From positions 744,001 to 808,000 of the forward strand of contig NZ_CP030048.1 of NCBI RefSeq assembly GCF_015291665.1: 64,000 bases of DNA, written 5' to 3'. The notes below the pieces were generated by a model. It was not told the DNA's origin. It saw only the letters and a list, made by a program, of their open reading frames with translations, and did not search any database. This DNA is from Bradyrhizobium sp. CCBAU 53338. GTDB lineage: Bacteria; Pseudomonadota; Alphaproteobacteria; Rhizobiales; Xanthobacteraceae. A program made the translations under genes and the position numbers. Numbering within the stretch: the stretch's first letter is position 1; each line of letters opens with the position of its first letter. Below, piece by piece: positions 26,945 through 36,165 of the stretch.

Positions 26945-28731
26945 AGCGCCGGCAGCCTCACCACGAAGCGCGCGCCGGCAACCGTCGGTGCCCCGTCTTC
27001 GTCCGTGGGGCCGGCGCGATTCTCCGCCCAGATGCGTCCGCCATGGGCGTCGACGATCTGCTTGGAGATCGAGAGGCCGAGGCCGGAATTCTGGCCGAAT
27101 CCCTGATGCGGCCGGTCGGTGTAGAAGCGCTCGAAGATGCGCTCCAGCGCGTCGTCGCGGATGCCGGGGCCGTCGTCGTCGACCACGATCTCGATCTCGC
27201 CGCGGACACGGCGGCAGGTCAGGCGCACCTTGCTGCCGGCTTCCGAAAACGACTGTGCGTTCGAGAGCAGATTGGCGACGACCTGCCCGAGCCGCGAATC
27301 ATGGCCGGTGACGGAGAAGGTGTCGGTCGAGCCACGCCCCTCGAAGCGCGCCTCGACGGCGACGTCATGGCCGAGCTTGGTTTCATTGGCGACCGTAACC
27401 AGCGTACCGAGGAGCCGTCTGAGATCGACCGGAATCGCGTCCTGCCGCTGCAATTCGGCGTCGAGCCGGCTTGCGTCGGAAATGTCTGAGATCAGCCGGT
27501 CCAGCCGCTTGACGTCGTGCTCGATCACTTCGAGCAGGCGGGCGCGGCTGTTCTCGTTGCGGGCGAGCGGCATCGTCTCGACCGCGGAGCGCAGCGAGGT
27601 CAGCGGATTCTTCAGCTCGTGCGCGACGTCGGCGGCGAACATCTCGATCGCCTCGATCCGCTTGTAGAGCGCGCTGGTCATGTCGCGCAGCGCGCCGGAG
27701 AGATGGCCGATCTCGTCGCGGCGGCGGGTGAAGTCGGGGATTTCGACGCGGCTCTTGGTGCGGCGGCGCACCCGCTCGGCGCTGTCGGCGAGCCGGCGCA
27801 CGGGCCCTGCGATCGTGCTCGCAAGCAGCAGCGACAGCATGATCATGACGGCCGCGGCGACGCCGCCGACCTTGAGGATCGCGAGACGCTCGGCCGTGAC
27901 CATCTGGTCGATTTCGTCGCCCTGGGTCGACAGCATCAGCGCGCCGTGGATGGCGCGCGCGCGCTGCACGGGGACCGCGACCGAGACGATCACCTCGCCG
28001 CGCGAATTGACCCGCACCATCGAGCGCTTCTGGCCCTGGAGCGCATCGGCCACCTCCACATAGCCCTTGCCGTTCTCGCGACCGAGTTCGCGATAGAGCG
28101 GCAGGTCGCCGCGATTCAGATAGGTCCGCACCGGGATCATGATGCGTTCGGCCAGGCCCGGCTTTTCCGACAGCGGCGGCAATGGAAAGCCCCGGACACT
28201 ATCGAGGTCGCGGCTGTCGAGCAGTACGCTCCCGTTGGGATCGAAAATCCGCGCGCGGGTCTTGGTCGGCGAGATCAGCGTGCTCAACACCGGCGCCACG
28301 CGCTCGGGATTGATCGGAAAGTCCAGCGAATCATCCATTCCGCCGTAGCTCTCGCCCAGCTTCAGGTCGAGCAGCCGCTCGGGGTCGACGGTGATCGTAT
28401 TGGTCTGCACCGTCGCCGAGGCGCCGATGGCGCCGGCGATGATCTCGGCCTGCACCAGGAGGCTCTGCGCTCGCGCGTCGATCAGGCCCGCGCGGAACTG
28501 CGACAGATAGAGAATGCTCGCGACCAGCGCGACGAGTCCGGCGAGGTTGAGCGAGACGATGCGGCGGGTCAGGCTGGAGAAGGACAGCGCAAAGAAGAAC
28601 TGCCCGGCGCGCTTGAGCCAGTTCAGCGGCCCCCAGCCTTTCGCAACGGGCTTGTCGTCATGATCCGAGGCGCCGCGGGACGCAATGTCCTCGGCGTTCG
28701 AACTTGGATCAGGCTGCGTTCGGTCAAGCAA
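26941..28731 (-). CDS. chvG: sensor histidine kinase ChvG
   Basis: A 596-residue inner-membrane sensor kinase, the ChvG/ExoS partner of ChvI, which responds to acid and envelope stress and is needed for host interaction in rhizobia. TM1 lies at about 58-79, a periplasmic sensor domain at 80-284, TM2 at about 285-308 and a HAMP domain at 309-362. The phosphoacceptor is His371 in ADVAHELKNPLTSL. The ATPase boxes NLLSNAQSFS, DDDGPGI and NSGLGLSI follow. In this frame the start codon is TTG at 28731, which needs confirmation. It overlaps hprK by four bases and follows chvI with a gap of about 124 bases. Confidence 0.93.
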   Translation of the reverse strand: MLDRTQPDPSSNAEDIASRGASDHDDKPVAKGWGPLNWLKRAGQFFFALSFSSLTRRIVSLNLAGLVALVASILYLSQFRAGLIDARAQSLLVQAEIIAGAIGASATVQTNTITVDPERLLDLKLGESYGGMDDSLDFPINPERVAPVLSTLISPTKTRARIFDPNGSVLLDSRDLDSVRGFPLPPLSEKPGLAERIMIPVRTYLNRGDLPLYRELGRENGKGYVEVADALQGQKRSMVRVNSRGEVIVSVAVPVQRARAIHGALMLSTQGDEIDQMVTAERLAILKVGGVAAAVMIMLSLLLASTIAGPVRRLADSAERVRRRTKSRVEIPDFTRRRDEIGHLSGALRDMTSALYKRIEAIEMFAADVAHELKNPLTSLRSAVETMPLARNENSRARLLEVIEHDVKRLDRLISDISDASRLDAELQRQDAIPVDLRRLLGTLVTVANETKLGHDVAVEARFEGRGSTDTFSVTGHDSRLGQVVANLLSNAQSFSEAGSKVRLTCRRVRGEIEIVVDDDGPGIRDDALERIFERFYTDRPHQGFGQNSGLGLSISKQIVDAHGGRIWAENRAGPTDEDGAPTVAGARFVVRLPAL

Positions 28732-28855
28732 TGCTCAGGCCCGCGTTAGACAGCTCTTTGCGACGGTCCCCGCATCCTAGAGCTAACCCGGTCCCGATGG
28801 AATCAGAACCGGGCTTGAGCTCTGCTCTTTGTGAAGGCGTGAAGGCGCGAACGCC

Positions 28856-29557
28856 TCAGGCTTCCTTGAAGCGGTAGCCGACGCCGTAGAGCGTCTCGAT
28901 CATCTCGAAATCGTTGTCGACCACCTTGAACTTCTTGCGTAGCCGCTTGATGTGGCTGTCGATGGTGCGGTCGTCGACATAGACCTGGTCGTCATAGGCG
29001 GCGTCCATCAGCGCGTTGCGGCTCTTGACCACGCCGGGCCGGGTCGCCAGCGCCTGCAGGATCAGGAATTCGGTCACGGTCAGCGTCACCGGCTCGTTCT
29101 TCCAGGTGCAGGTATGTCGTTCCGGATCCATGCGCAGGAGGCCGCGGTCGAGCGCCTTGGCGTCGTTCTCCTTCGGCGCGACGGTCGGATCCTTCGGCGC
29201 CGAGCGGCGCAGCACGGCCTTGACGCGCTCGACCAAAAGGCGCTGCGAGAACGGTTTGCGGATGAAATCGTCCGCACCCATCTTGAGGCCGAACAACTCG
29301 TCGATCTCTTCGTCCTTGGAGGTCAGGAAGATCACCGGGAGATCGGACTTTTGACGCAGGCGGCGCAGCGTCTCCATGCCGTCCATGCGCGGCATCTTGA
29401 TGTCGAGGATGGCAAGGTCGGGCTGGGTGGTGCGGAAACCGTCCAGCGCGGAGGCGCCGTCGGTGTAGGTCATGATGCGGTAGCCTTCGGCTTCCAGCGC
29501 GATCGAGACGGATGTGAGAATGTTGCGGTCGTCGTCGACCAAAGCGATTGTGGGCAT
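28856..29557 (-). CDS. chvI: response regulator ChvI
   Basis: A 233-residue OmpR/PhoB-type transcription factor. The receiver domain has the acidic pair in ALVDDDRN, the phosphorylation site Asp52 in [13 protein letters not shown], and the switch lysine in [10 protein letters not shown]. The C-terminal winged helix ends with [10 protein letters not shown], as in PhoB-family members. It is the partner of ChvG, encoded just downstream on the same strand. In rhizobia ChvI controls exopolysaccharide, motility and acid-response genes. The gap to the divergent HugZ-type gene (about 240 bases) probably holds the operon promoter. Confidence 0.95.
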   Translation of the reverse strand: MPTIALVDDDRNILTSVSIALEAEGYRIMTYTDGASALDGFRTTQPDLAILDIKMPRMDGMETLRRLRQKSDLPVIFLTSKDEEIDELFGLKMGADDFIRKPFSQRLLVERVKAVLRRSAPKDPTVAPKENDAKALDRGLLRMDPERHTCTWKNEPVTLTVTEFLILQALATRPGVVKSRNALMDAAYDDQVYVDDRTIDSHIKRLRKKFKVVDNDFEMIETLYGVGYRFKEA

Positions 29558-29798
29558 GAGCCTCTGCTTTCTGCTTTCCGTTTTGGGTCGTGGCTTAAAC
29601 GGCGAGCAATCCAGTGATGCGCCGCATACATGGGTGCCGAATTTGGCGTTCGAACTTTGTCACCGAGCAATGCAAGCTGGGCTGAAGTGTGACCAAGTTC
29701 CACGAAACACGGCGGATTCGCCGCATATCGACCCATAACCGGGTTCGGGTTTACCCGAAAAAAGGCCTGCCTTGCAACCACCTGAGCCGAGAAAGCCG

Positions 29799-30533
29799 AT
29801 GCAACCGACCCCCGATTTCGTTCCCCAAAAGCTCGCCAAATCGCTGCTCAGGCGGTCGCGGCAGGGGGCGCTCGCGACGCTCATGCCCGATCGCGGCGAT
29901 CCCTATTGTTCCCTGGTCAATCTGGCCAGTCACCCCGACGGCTCGCCGATCCTGCTGATCTCCCGCTTGGCCGTTCACACCAAGAATATCCTCAGCGACG
30001 ACAGGGTCTCCCTGATGCTGGACGAGCGGACCACAGGCGATCCGCTGGAAGGCGCCCGGATCATGCTGTCCGGCCGGGCCGAACAGGCCGAGGGTGAGGA
30101 GGATCTGCTCCGGCGGCGGTATCTTAATGCTCATCCGTCGGCGGAAGCCTTTGTCTCGTTTAAGGATTTTTCGTTCTTTCGGATCCGCCCCACGGGAACC
30201 CATCTGGTGGCCGGTTTCGGCCGAATCGTCGATCTCAAGCCGAAGCAGTTCCTCACGGATCTCGCTGGCGCCGACGACCTGCTGGCGGCGGAGGAGGGCG
30301 CTGTCGAGCATATGAATGCCGACCACCGCGACGCCCTGGGCCTTTATGCAACGAAGCTTCTGGGTGCGGCCGCAGGTGACTGGCGCTGCACCGGCTGCGA
30401 TCCCGAAGGCCTCGACATGCAGGATGGCCAAACGGCGCTGCGGCTGGATTTTCCGGAGCGAGTTACCAACGGTACGGCGCTGCGCAAGATGCTGGTCCAT
30501 CTGGTCGGCGAAGCGCGCGCCAAGAGCGACTAG
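29799..30533 (+). CDS. HugZ-type pyridoxamine-5'-phosphate-oxidase-fold protein
   Basis: A 244-residue protein with an N-terminal FMN-binding split barrel (RRSRQGALATLMPDRGDPYC, SRLAVHTKNILSDDRVSLML) and a C-terminal DUF2470-type domain (VEHMNADHRDALGLYA). This arrangement is typical of HugZ-family proteins, several of which bind heme or take part in heme-iron use. No heme-uptake genes are adjacent here. The ATG at 29799 is preferred; a TTG at 29772 would add nine residues. The gene is divergent from chvI and precedes the TPR-CHAT gene by 75 bases. Confidence 0.9.
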   Translation: MQPTPDFVPQKLAKSLLRRSRQGALATLMPDRGDPYCSLVNLASHPDGSPILLISRLAVHTKNILSDDRVSLMLDERTTGDPLEGARIMLSGRAEQAEGEEDLLRRRYLNAHPSAEAFVSFKDFSFFRIRPTGTHLVAGFGRIVDLKPKQFLTDLAGADDLLAAEEGAVEHMNADHRDALGLYATKLLGAAAGDWRCTGCDPEGLDMQDGQTALRLDFPERVTNGTALRKMLVHLVGEARAKSD

Positions 30534-30608
30534 CTGCGACAGATTGAACGTCGCCTCCCATCGCTGCGACCCAAGATCGTGATCGTCTGAGGTTGGCAGC
30601 GAGGGTTC

Positions 30609-33200
30609 ATGACACGTCGTCGCTTGGCAGTGGTCGCAGGCCTGACGCTCGCGATCGCCACATTGCTCGCCACGCCCGGCCTCGCCCAGAAGGGCGATCT
30701 CGCCGGGCAGAGCGCGCGGATCAATGCGCTCAGAACGGCCGGCAAATATGCCGAAGCTCTGCCTCTGGCGCAGGCCATGGTGGCTTCGCTCGAGAAGACC
30801 AGCACCAACCGCGATCTTGCCGCGGCGCTCAACAATCTCGCGCAGATCCATGCCGACCAGGGGCACGACGATCTGGCCGAGCCGATCTACAAGCGCGCAA
30901 TCGCGCTGATGGAGAAGGGGACCGGCCTCGACAGCGTCGAGATCGCGCCGGTGCTGAACAATCTCGCCGCACTCGATCAGCGGCAGGGCCGCTGCACGGA
31001 TGCCGAACCGCTGTTCAAGCGGGCGCTCGCCATCCGCGAAAAGGCGCTGTCGCGCGAGCATCCCGATGTCGGCCAGTCCCTCAACAATCTCGCCACGCTC
31101 TATGTGAAGCAGGAGCGCTTTGCGGAGGCCGAGCCGCTGTTCCAGCGCGCGCTCGCGATCTTCCAGAAGGTCGGCGGTCCCGAGCACCCAGCGGTCGCGA
31201 CGCTCCTGAACAATCTCGGCCAGCTCTACCGTGACCTCAACCGCGACGCCGATGCCGAGGCGCCGATCAAGCGGTCGCTTGCGATCCGCGAAAAAGCGCT
31301 GGGACCCGATCATCCGGATGTCGCGCGGTCTCTCAACAATCTCGCCGGCCTCTACGAGCATCAGCAACGCTATGCCGATGCCGAGCCGCTCTATCGCCGC
31401 GCGCTCGCCATCCGTGAGCGTGCGCTCGGGCCGGATCATCCCGATGTCGCGACATCGACCAGCAATCTCGCTTTCTTCCTCCATGTCTCCGGGCGAACAG
31501 CGGAGGCCTTGCCGCTCGCGGAAAGGACGCTTGCGAAGGATCGCGCTCAACTGCGCGTCGTGCTTCCGATTCTATTCGCTGCGCGCCAGCAATCCCTGTT
31601 GCCCGATGACAGGGCCCTGGACGAGGCGCTCGCTGCGATCCAGCGCGGTACGCAATCGTCGGCTGCATCGGCCGTGAACAAGCTCGCGGTGCGGCTTGCT
31701 GCCGGCAGCGACCGGCTCGCCGAGCTGGTGCGCAAGGACCAGGATCTCTCGGCTGAGTCGGAGGCGCTCGACAAGATGATCATCACTGCCGTCTCGAAGC
31801 CGTCGGCCCAGCGCGACGTCGGCTCCGAGCAGCGCAGCCGCGCCAGGATCGCGGCCATCGCAAGCGAGCGTGTTGGATTGCAGAAGACGCTCGCCGCCGA
31901 ATTTCCGGACTACGCCTCGCTGTCTGACCCGTTGCCGCTGTCGGTCAAGGATGTTCAGCTGTTGTTGTCGGCTGATGAAGCGATGGTGCTTTACTCCGTG
32001 GTCGACAAGCGCAGCTATGCCATCGCCATCACGAGGGAGAGCTCCGACTGGAAGGAGATCCCACTTGGCGCGGACGCGTTGGCGCAGAAAGTCGCTGCTT
32101 TCCGTCGAGGCCTCGATGTCGGCAAGGTGCGCGATGGTGCCGGCAAATCGGGTCTGTTCGACCTTGCTCTCGCCAACGAGCTCTATGTGACGCTGTTCGG
32201 TCCGGTCGAGGCGCTCACCAGGGACAAGCGCAGCCTGGTCACGGTGCCGTCGGGCGCGCTGACCGCACTGCCGTTTCATCTGCTCGTCACGGAGCCGCCG
32301 CAGGTCGCGATCCCCGATACGCTCGAAGGCTATCGCCGCGCCGCCTGGCTGCTGCGGCGTCAGGCCGTCTCGGTGCTGCCGTCGGTGGTCAGCCTGAAAT
32401 CGCTGCGGGCGTTTGCGCGTAAGGACGAGGGCGTCAAGCCGATGACCGGCTTTGGCGATCCCGTGTTCAACCCTGCGCAGGAGGGGCCGTCCGACCGTCG
32501 CGCAGCAGGCACGGTGGCCGCGCGCAGCATTGCGACCCTTGCCTATACCGATTTCTGGCGCGGTGCAGGGGTTGATCGCGCGCGCCTGTCGCAGGCGCTG
32601 CCGCAGCTCCCGGATACTGCTGACGAGTTGAACGCCGTGGCGAAAGACGTCGGTGCGGCTGCGGGCGACGTCCATCTCGGCCGCGATGCGAGCGAGGCGA
32701 CGCTGAAGCGTGCACCGCTTGCTCAATACAGCATCATCTACTTTGCGACGCACGGCCTCGTCGCCGGTGACGTCAAGGGTGTGGGCGAGCCGTCGCTCGC
32801 GCTGTCGATACCCGATCGGCCTTCCGAGCTCGACGACGGTTTGCTCACCGCGAGCGAGGTGGCGCAGCTCAAGCTCAATGCAGATTGGGTCGTGCTGTCG
32901 GCCTGCAACACGATCGCCGGCGACAGGCCCGGCGCCGAGGCCTTGTCGGGACTTGCGCGCGCCTTCTTCTATGCCGGCGCACGAGCGTTGTTGGTTTCGC
33001 ATTGGGCAGTGGATTCGGAGGCTGCCACCCGCTTGACCACTTCGACTTTCGATCTGCTCAAAAACGAACCAGGAATCGGCAGAGCCGAAGCTCTGCGGCG
33101 CGCGATGCTAACATACGTCGACGACTCATCGTCACCTCGCAATGCCTACCCGGCAATGTGGGGCCCGTTCGCACTCATTGGTGAAGGTGCGGTACGATAG
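30609..33200 (+). CDS. secreted TPR-CHAT (caspase-like) protein
   Basis: An 863-residue protein with a signal peptide at 1-26 ([20 protein letters not shown], cleavage after GLAQ). Six to seven kinesin-light-chain TPR units follow at about 35-310, then a helical linker (310-440), then a CHAT domain (about 455-860). The caspase-like dyad is intact: His715 in [11 protein letters not shown] and Cys766 in [12 protein letters not shown]. The C-terminal [16 protein letters not shown] is also CHAT-typical. CHAT domains are clan CD cysteine peptidases, and the TPRs probably bind the regulator or substrate. A periplasmic location follows from the signal peptide, unlike cytosolic TPR-CHAT of type III-E CRISPR. 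Substrate and activator are unknown. Confidence 0.92.
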   Translation: MTRRRLAVVAGLTLAIATLLATPGLAQKGDLAGQSARINALRTAGKYAEALPLAQAMVASLEKTSTNRDLAAALNNLAQIHADQGHDDLAEPIYKRAIALMEKGTGLDSVEIAPVLNNLAALDQRQGRCTDAEPLFKRALAIREKALSREHPDVGQSLNNLATLYVKQERFAEAEPLFQRALAIFQKVGGPEHPAVATLLNNLGQLYRDLNRDADAEAPIKRSLAIREKALGPDHPDVARSLNNLAGLYEHQQRYADAEPLYRRALAIRERALGPDHPDVATSTSNLAFFLHVSGRTAEALPLAERTLAKDRAQLRVVLPILFAARQQSLLPDDRALDEALAAIQRGTQSSAASAVNKLAVRLAAGSDRLAELVRKDQDLSAESEALDKMIITAVSKPSAQRDVGSEQRSRARIAAIASERVGLQKTLAAEFPDYASLSDPLPLSVKDVQLLLSADEAMVLYSVVDKRSYAIAITRESSDWKEIPLGADALAQKVAAFRRGLDVGKVRDGAGKSGLFDLALANELYVTLFGPVEALTRDKRSLVTVPSGALTALPFHLLVTEPPQVAIPDTLEGYRRAAWLLRRQAVSVLPSVVSLKSLRAFARKDEGVKPMTGFGDPVFNPAQEGPSDRRAAGTVAARSIATLAYTDFWRGAGVDRARLSQALPQLPDTADELNAVAKDVGAAAGDVHLGRDASEATLKRAPLAQYSIIYFATHGLVAGDVKGVGEPSLALSIPDRPSELDDGLLTASEVAQLKLNADWVVLSACNTIAGDRPGAEALSGLARAFFYAGARALLVSHWAVDSEAATRLTTSTFDLLKNEPGIGRAEALRRAMLTYVDDSSSPRNAYPAMWGPFALIGEGAVR

Positions 33201-33470
33201 GCCGGCAACGGCATTTGTGCGACGCAAAACATTCGGTAACGCTGAAATAGGCATTTGGTTGCGCGATCATCAGCGATTTTTGGTGCGCCTGATCAGGGCT
33301 GACATGCGCGACGTTTGGCGCGGTCCTTGAATAAACCAATTCCTGCGGGATCAGCTTGGCAACGCCAGCGTTCATCAGTATTAGGTCGTCCAGCCGAGGC
33401 CGGACGGCCTGCAATTCACGGTGACCGCGATGGCGCCAGAGTTTGGTCGCGCTTGATGTCGCGGGTTCTA
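33201..33470. other. upstream region of pckA
   Basis: About 270 bases between the CHAT gene and the pckA ribosome site with no convincing gene. It is somewhat richer in A+T near 33210-33350 and should hold the pckA promoter. I could not assign promoter elements with confidence. Confidence 0.5.
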
Positions 33471-33475
33471 GGAGG
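33471..33475 (+). promoter_or_regulatory. Shine-Dalgarno of pckA, fixes a GTG start
   Basis: GGAGG lies seven bases before the GTG at 33483. Upstream in-frame ATG codons near 33456 would place the motif inside the gene, so the GTG start is preferred. Confidence 0.8.
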
Positions 33476-33482
33476 ATTTTTC

Positions 33483-35099
33483 GTGCAAGAGACGGGCGTG
33501 CGCAACGGTGCCTTCGGCGCCGACAAATTCGGCTTAAAGAATCTCAAACAGGTTCACTGGAATCTCGGCGCGCCGCAGCTCTATCAGTACTCGCTCGCTG
33601 CGGGCGAGGCGGTTCTGTCCGCCGACGGCGCGCTCTGCGCCGACACCGGCGAGTTCACGGGCCGCAGCCCGAAGGACAAGTTCACGGTGCGCGATGCCAC
33701 CACCGACAAGAAGATGTGGTGGGCCGGCAACCAGTCGATCACATCAGAGCAGTTCGAGACGCTCTACCAGGACTTCCTCAAGCACGCCGAAGGCAAGAGG
33801 CTGTTCGCGCAGGATCTCTATGGCGGTGCCGATCCGGCCTACCGGATCAAGACGCGCGTATTCACCGAACTCGCCTGGCACTCGCTGTTCATCCGCACGC
33901 TGCTGATCCGCCCGGAGGCGATCGAGCTGTCGACCTTCGCGCCCGAGCTCACCATCATCGACATGCCGAGCTTCCGCGCCGATCCGAAGCGCCACGGTTG
34001 CAAGTCGGAGAACGTCGTTGCGATCGACTTCGCCCGCAAGATCGTGCTGATCGGCGGCTCGTATTACGCCGGCGAAATGAAGAAGTCGGTGTTCACCACG
34101 CTCAACTATTACCTGCCCGAGCGCGGCGTGATGCCGATGCACTGCTCGGCCAATGTCGGCGCCAAGGGCGATGCCGCGATCTTCTTCGGCCTGTCGGGCA
34201 CCGGCAAGACCACGCTGTCGGCCGATCCCAACCGCACGCTGATCGGTGACGACGAGCACGGCTGGGGCCCGAACGGCGTGTTCAATTTCGAAGGCGGCTG
34301 TTACGCCAAGTGCATCAAGTTGTCGCAGGAAGCCGAGCCGGAAATCTACGCGGCATCGACGCGCTTCGGCGCGGTGCTCGAGAATTGCGTGCTCGACGAA
34401 GATACCCGCGTGGTCGATTTCGACAACGGCTCCAAGACAGAGAACACGCGCTCGGCATATCCGCTCGACTTCATCCCGAACGCTTCGCGCACCGGCCGCG
34501 CGCCGCAGCCGAAGAACGTGGTGATGCTCGCCGCCGACGCTTTCGGCGTGCTGCCGCCGATCGCAAAACTGTCGCCGGCGCAGGCGATGTACCACTTCCT
34601 GTCCGGCTACACCGCGAAGGTCGCGGGCACCGAGCGCGGTCTCGGCAACGAGCCGCAGCCGGAATTCTCGACCTGTTTCGGCTCGCCCTTCCTGCCGCTC
34701 GATCCATCCGTGTACGGCAACATGCTCCGCGACCTGATCGCGCAGCACAATGTCGATTGCTGGCTGGTCAACACCGGCTGGACCGGCGGCAAGTATGGCA
34801 CGGGCTCGCGCATGCCGATCAAGGTGACGCGCGCGCTGCTCACCGCGGCGCTCGACGGAAGCTTGCGCAACGTCGAGTTCCGCACCGACAAATATTTCGG
34901 CTTCGCGGTGCCGACGGCGTTGCCGGGCGTGCCGAGCGAGATCCTCAACCCGGTCAACACCTGGAAGGACAAGGACGAGTTCGACAAGACCGCGCGCGCG
35001 CTGGTCGGCATGTTCCAGAAGAACTTCGCCAAGTTCGAGGCCCAGGTCGATGCCGAGGTGCGTGCGGCGGCTCCGGATGTGAAACTCGCGGCGGAGTAA
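33483..35099 (+). CDS. pckA: phosphoenolpyruvate carboxykinase (ATP)
   Basis: A 538-residue cytoplasmic enzyme that converts oxaloacetate and ATP to phosphoenolpyruvate, the first committed step of gluconeogenesis. Motifs are complete: substrate-binding GRSPKDKF, P-loop [13 protein letters not shown] (kinase-1a), LIGDDEHGW (kinase-2) and FEGGCYAKC. The length is normal for the ATP-dependent family. The GTG start at 33483 follows a strong ribosome site and gives the family-typical N-terminus [18 protein letters not shown] Rho-independent terminator follows. In other Rhizobiales pckA adjoins chvI; here two genes lie between them. Confidence 0.97.
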   Translation: MQETGVRNGAFGADKFGLKNLKQVHWNLGAPQLYQYSLAAGEAVLSADGALCADTGEFTGRSPKDKFTVRDATTDKKMWWAGNQSITSEQFETLYQDFLKHAEGKRLFAQDLYGGADPAYRIKTRVFTELAWHSLFIRTLLIRPEAIELSTFAPELTIIDMPSFRADPKRHGCKSENVVAIDFARKIVLIGGSYYAGEMKKSVFTTLNYYLPERGVMPMHCSANVGAKGDAAIFFGLSGTGKTTLSADPNRTLIGDDEHGWGPNGVFNFEGGCYAKCIKLSQEAEPEIYAASTRFGAVLENCVLDEDTRVVDFDNGSKTENTRSAYPLDFIPNASRTGRAPQPKNVVMLAADAFGVLPPIAKLSPAQAMYHFLSGYTAKVAGTERGLGNEPQPEFSTCFGSPFLPLDPSVYGNMLRDLIAQHNVDCWLVNTGWTGGKYGTGSRMPIKVTRALLTAALDGSLRNVEFRTDKYFGFAVPTALPGVPSEILNPVNTWKDKDEFDKTARALVGMFQKNFAKFEAQVDAEVRAAAPDVKLAAE

Positions 35100-35118
35100 T
35101 TTCCGTTTCGCTTGGAAT

Positions 35119-35149
35119 GAAAGGGGCGGCCGAGAGGTCGCCCTTTTTT
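35119..35149 (+). terminator. Rho-independent terminator of pckA
   Basis: A stem of about 12 bp (aaaggggcggcc with ggtcgcccttttt, two G-T pairs) around a GAGA loop is followed by a run of six T. It begins 20 bases after the pckA stop. Confidence 0.85.
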
Positions 35150-35180
35150 GTTGCCCGATCTCTCCGCTCGTGGAGGCGTC

Positions 35181-35996
35181 TCAGGCCTTGAAATACGCGA
35201 TCTGCGTGCTGGTCGCGAGCAGCCGTCCGTTCGGGGACCACAGCTCGGCGTTCTGGTCGGCGTAGCTCTTGTGCATGATCTTCGAATCGGCCGTCGCCAG
35301 CACGCGCGCGATGTCTTCCGCCGCGAGCTCTTCGCTGTCGGTGTGGAAATAGGTCGTCAGCGACACCGTGCCGAACGGCACCAACTCGCGCCGCGCGTGG
35401 AAGATGCGGCCGAAGAAGGCGTCCGACATCGACATCAGCGACGGCATGTCGAGCCTGCGCGGCTCGCGGTCGCTGATCCAGAGCTTCGAATAAGTGCTGG
35501 CGAATTCCGCCTGGGGCGGGCCGATCCGCATCTCGCCCTCGACGAAGCGGAATTCATACTGGTTGGCCCAGGATGCCTGGATCTTCGGGAATGGCAGCGT
35601 CTGTTCGAACGGCTTTGCGTCAGGATATTGTGCCACCCTGTGCTCCCAGGACGGCCTGCGCTCGGCGAACACGGCGGTGGCGAGCGTCGCGACCTCGCCG
35701 CCGCCTTGTGACAGTTCGACGCTCCAGTGCTGGCTGGAGCGGTTCGCCTTCACGAGGCGGATGTCGAGATCGAACGGACCCTTGGCGACCGGTGCGCAAT
35801 AATTGACGGTCAACGCCAGCGGATCGCCGGCGCGTTGTGGATGTTCGATCAGCGCGCGCAGGATGGTTGCGGCCGTGGCGCCGCCGAACGGGCCGACGAA
35901 GGCCCAGTAGTCGTCGCTGGTGTGCCCTTGCCAATGCGAATCGCCGGCGGTGATGCGGGTGGCGTCGTCGAAGGGGTGCGGCAGCTTGGCGTGCAT
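35181..35996 (-). CDS. acyl-CoA thioesterase family protein (double hotdog)
   Basis: A 271-residue protein of the TesB-like thioesterase superfamily, with two hotdog repeats. The first half contains WAFVGPFGGATAATILRALI, the long hotdog helix, and NYCAPVAKGPFDLDIRLVKA. The second half contains PSLMSMSDAFFGRIF and GTVSLTTYFHTDSEELA. It probably hydrolyses acyl-CoA to free acid and CoA in the cytoplasm. The terminal segment NGRLLATSTQIAYFK is typical of the family. It lies downstream of glgP on the same strand, with a palindromic repeat between them, so joint transcription is doubtful. Chain-length preference cannot be read from the sequence. Confidence 0.87.
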   Translation of the reverse strand: MHAKLPHPFDDATRITAGDSHWQGHTSDDYWAFVGPFGGATAATILRALIEHPQRAGDPLALTVNYCAPVAKGPFDLDIRLVKANRSSQHWSVELSQGGGEVATLATAVFAERRPSWEHRVAQYPDAKPFEQTLPFPKIQASWANQYEFRFVEGEMRIGPPQAEFASTYSKLWISDREPRRLDMPSLMSMSDAFFGRIFHARRELVPFGTVSLTTYFHTDSEELAAEDIARVLATADSKIMHKSYADQNAELWSPNGRLLATSTQIAYFKA

Positions 35997-36010
35997 TGTC
36001 GTTTCCGTCT

Positions 36011-36091
36011 GTCATTCCGGGGCGATGCGAAGCATCGAACCCGGAAATCTCGAGATTCCGGGTTCGGCTCTGCGAGCCGCCCCGGAATGAC
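36011..36091. repeat. intergenic palindromic repeat
   Basis: The unit starts gtcattccgggg and ends ccccggaatgac, a perfect 12-bp inverted pair. Inside are two further hairpins: cgatgc/gcatcg, and cccggaa/ttccggg around an aatctcgaga-type core. It lies between the glgP stop and the thioesterase start. Confidence 0.88.
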
Positions 36092-36165
36092 GGTCGTCAT
36101 ACCACAGCCATTGCCTGGCTGTGCAATAACCTCGCGGGTCGTGCGCGATTTCACGCCGCGGAAAA

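Noticed and set aside
25557..28731. Complete sugar-transport PTS
   Set aside because: Only HPr, an EIIA(Man) domain and HPrK are present. No enzyme I, EIIB, EIIC or EIID is encoded here, so the genes are read as regulatory.
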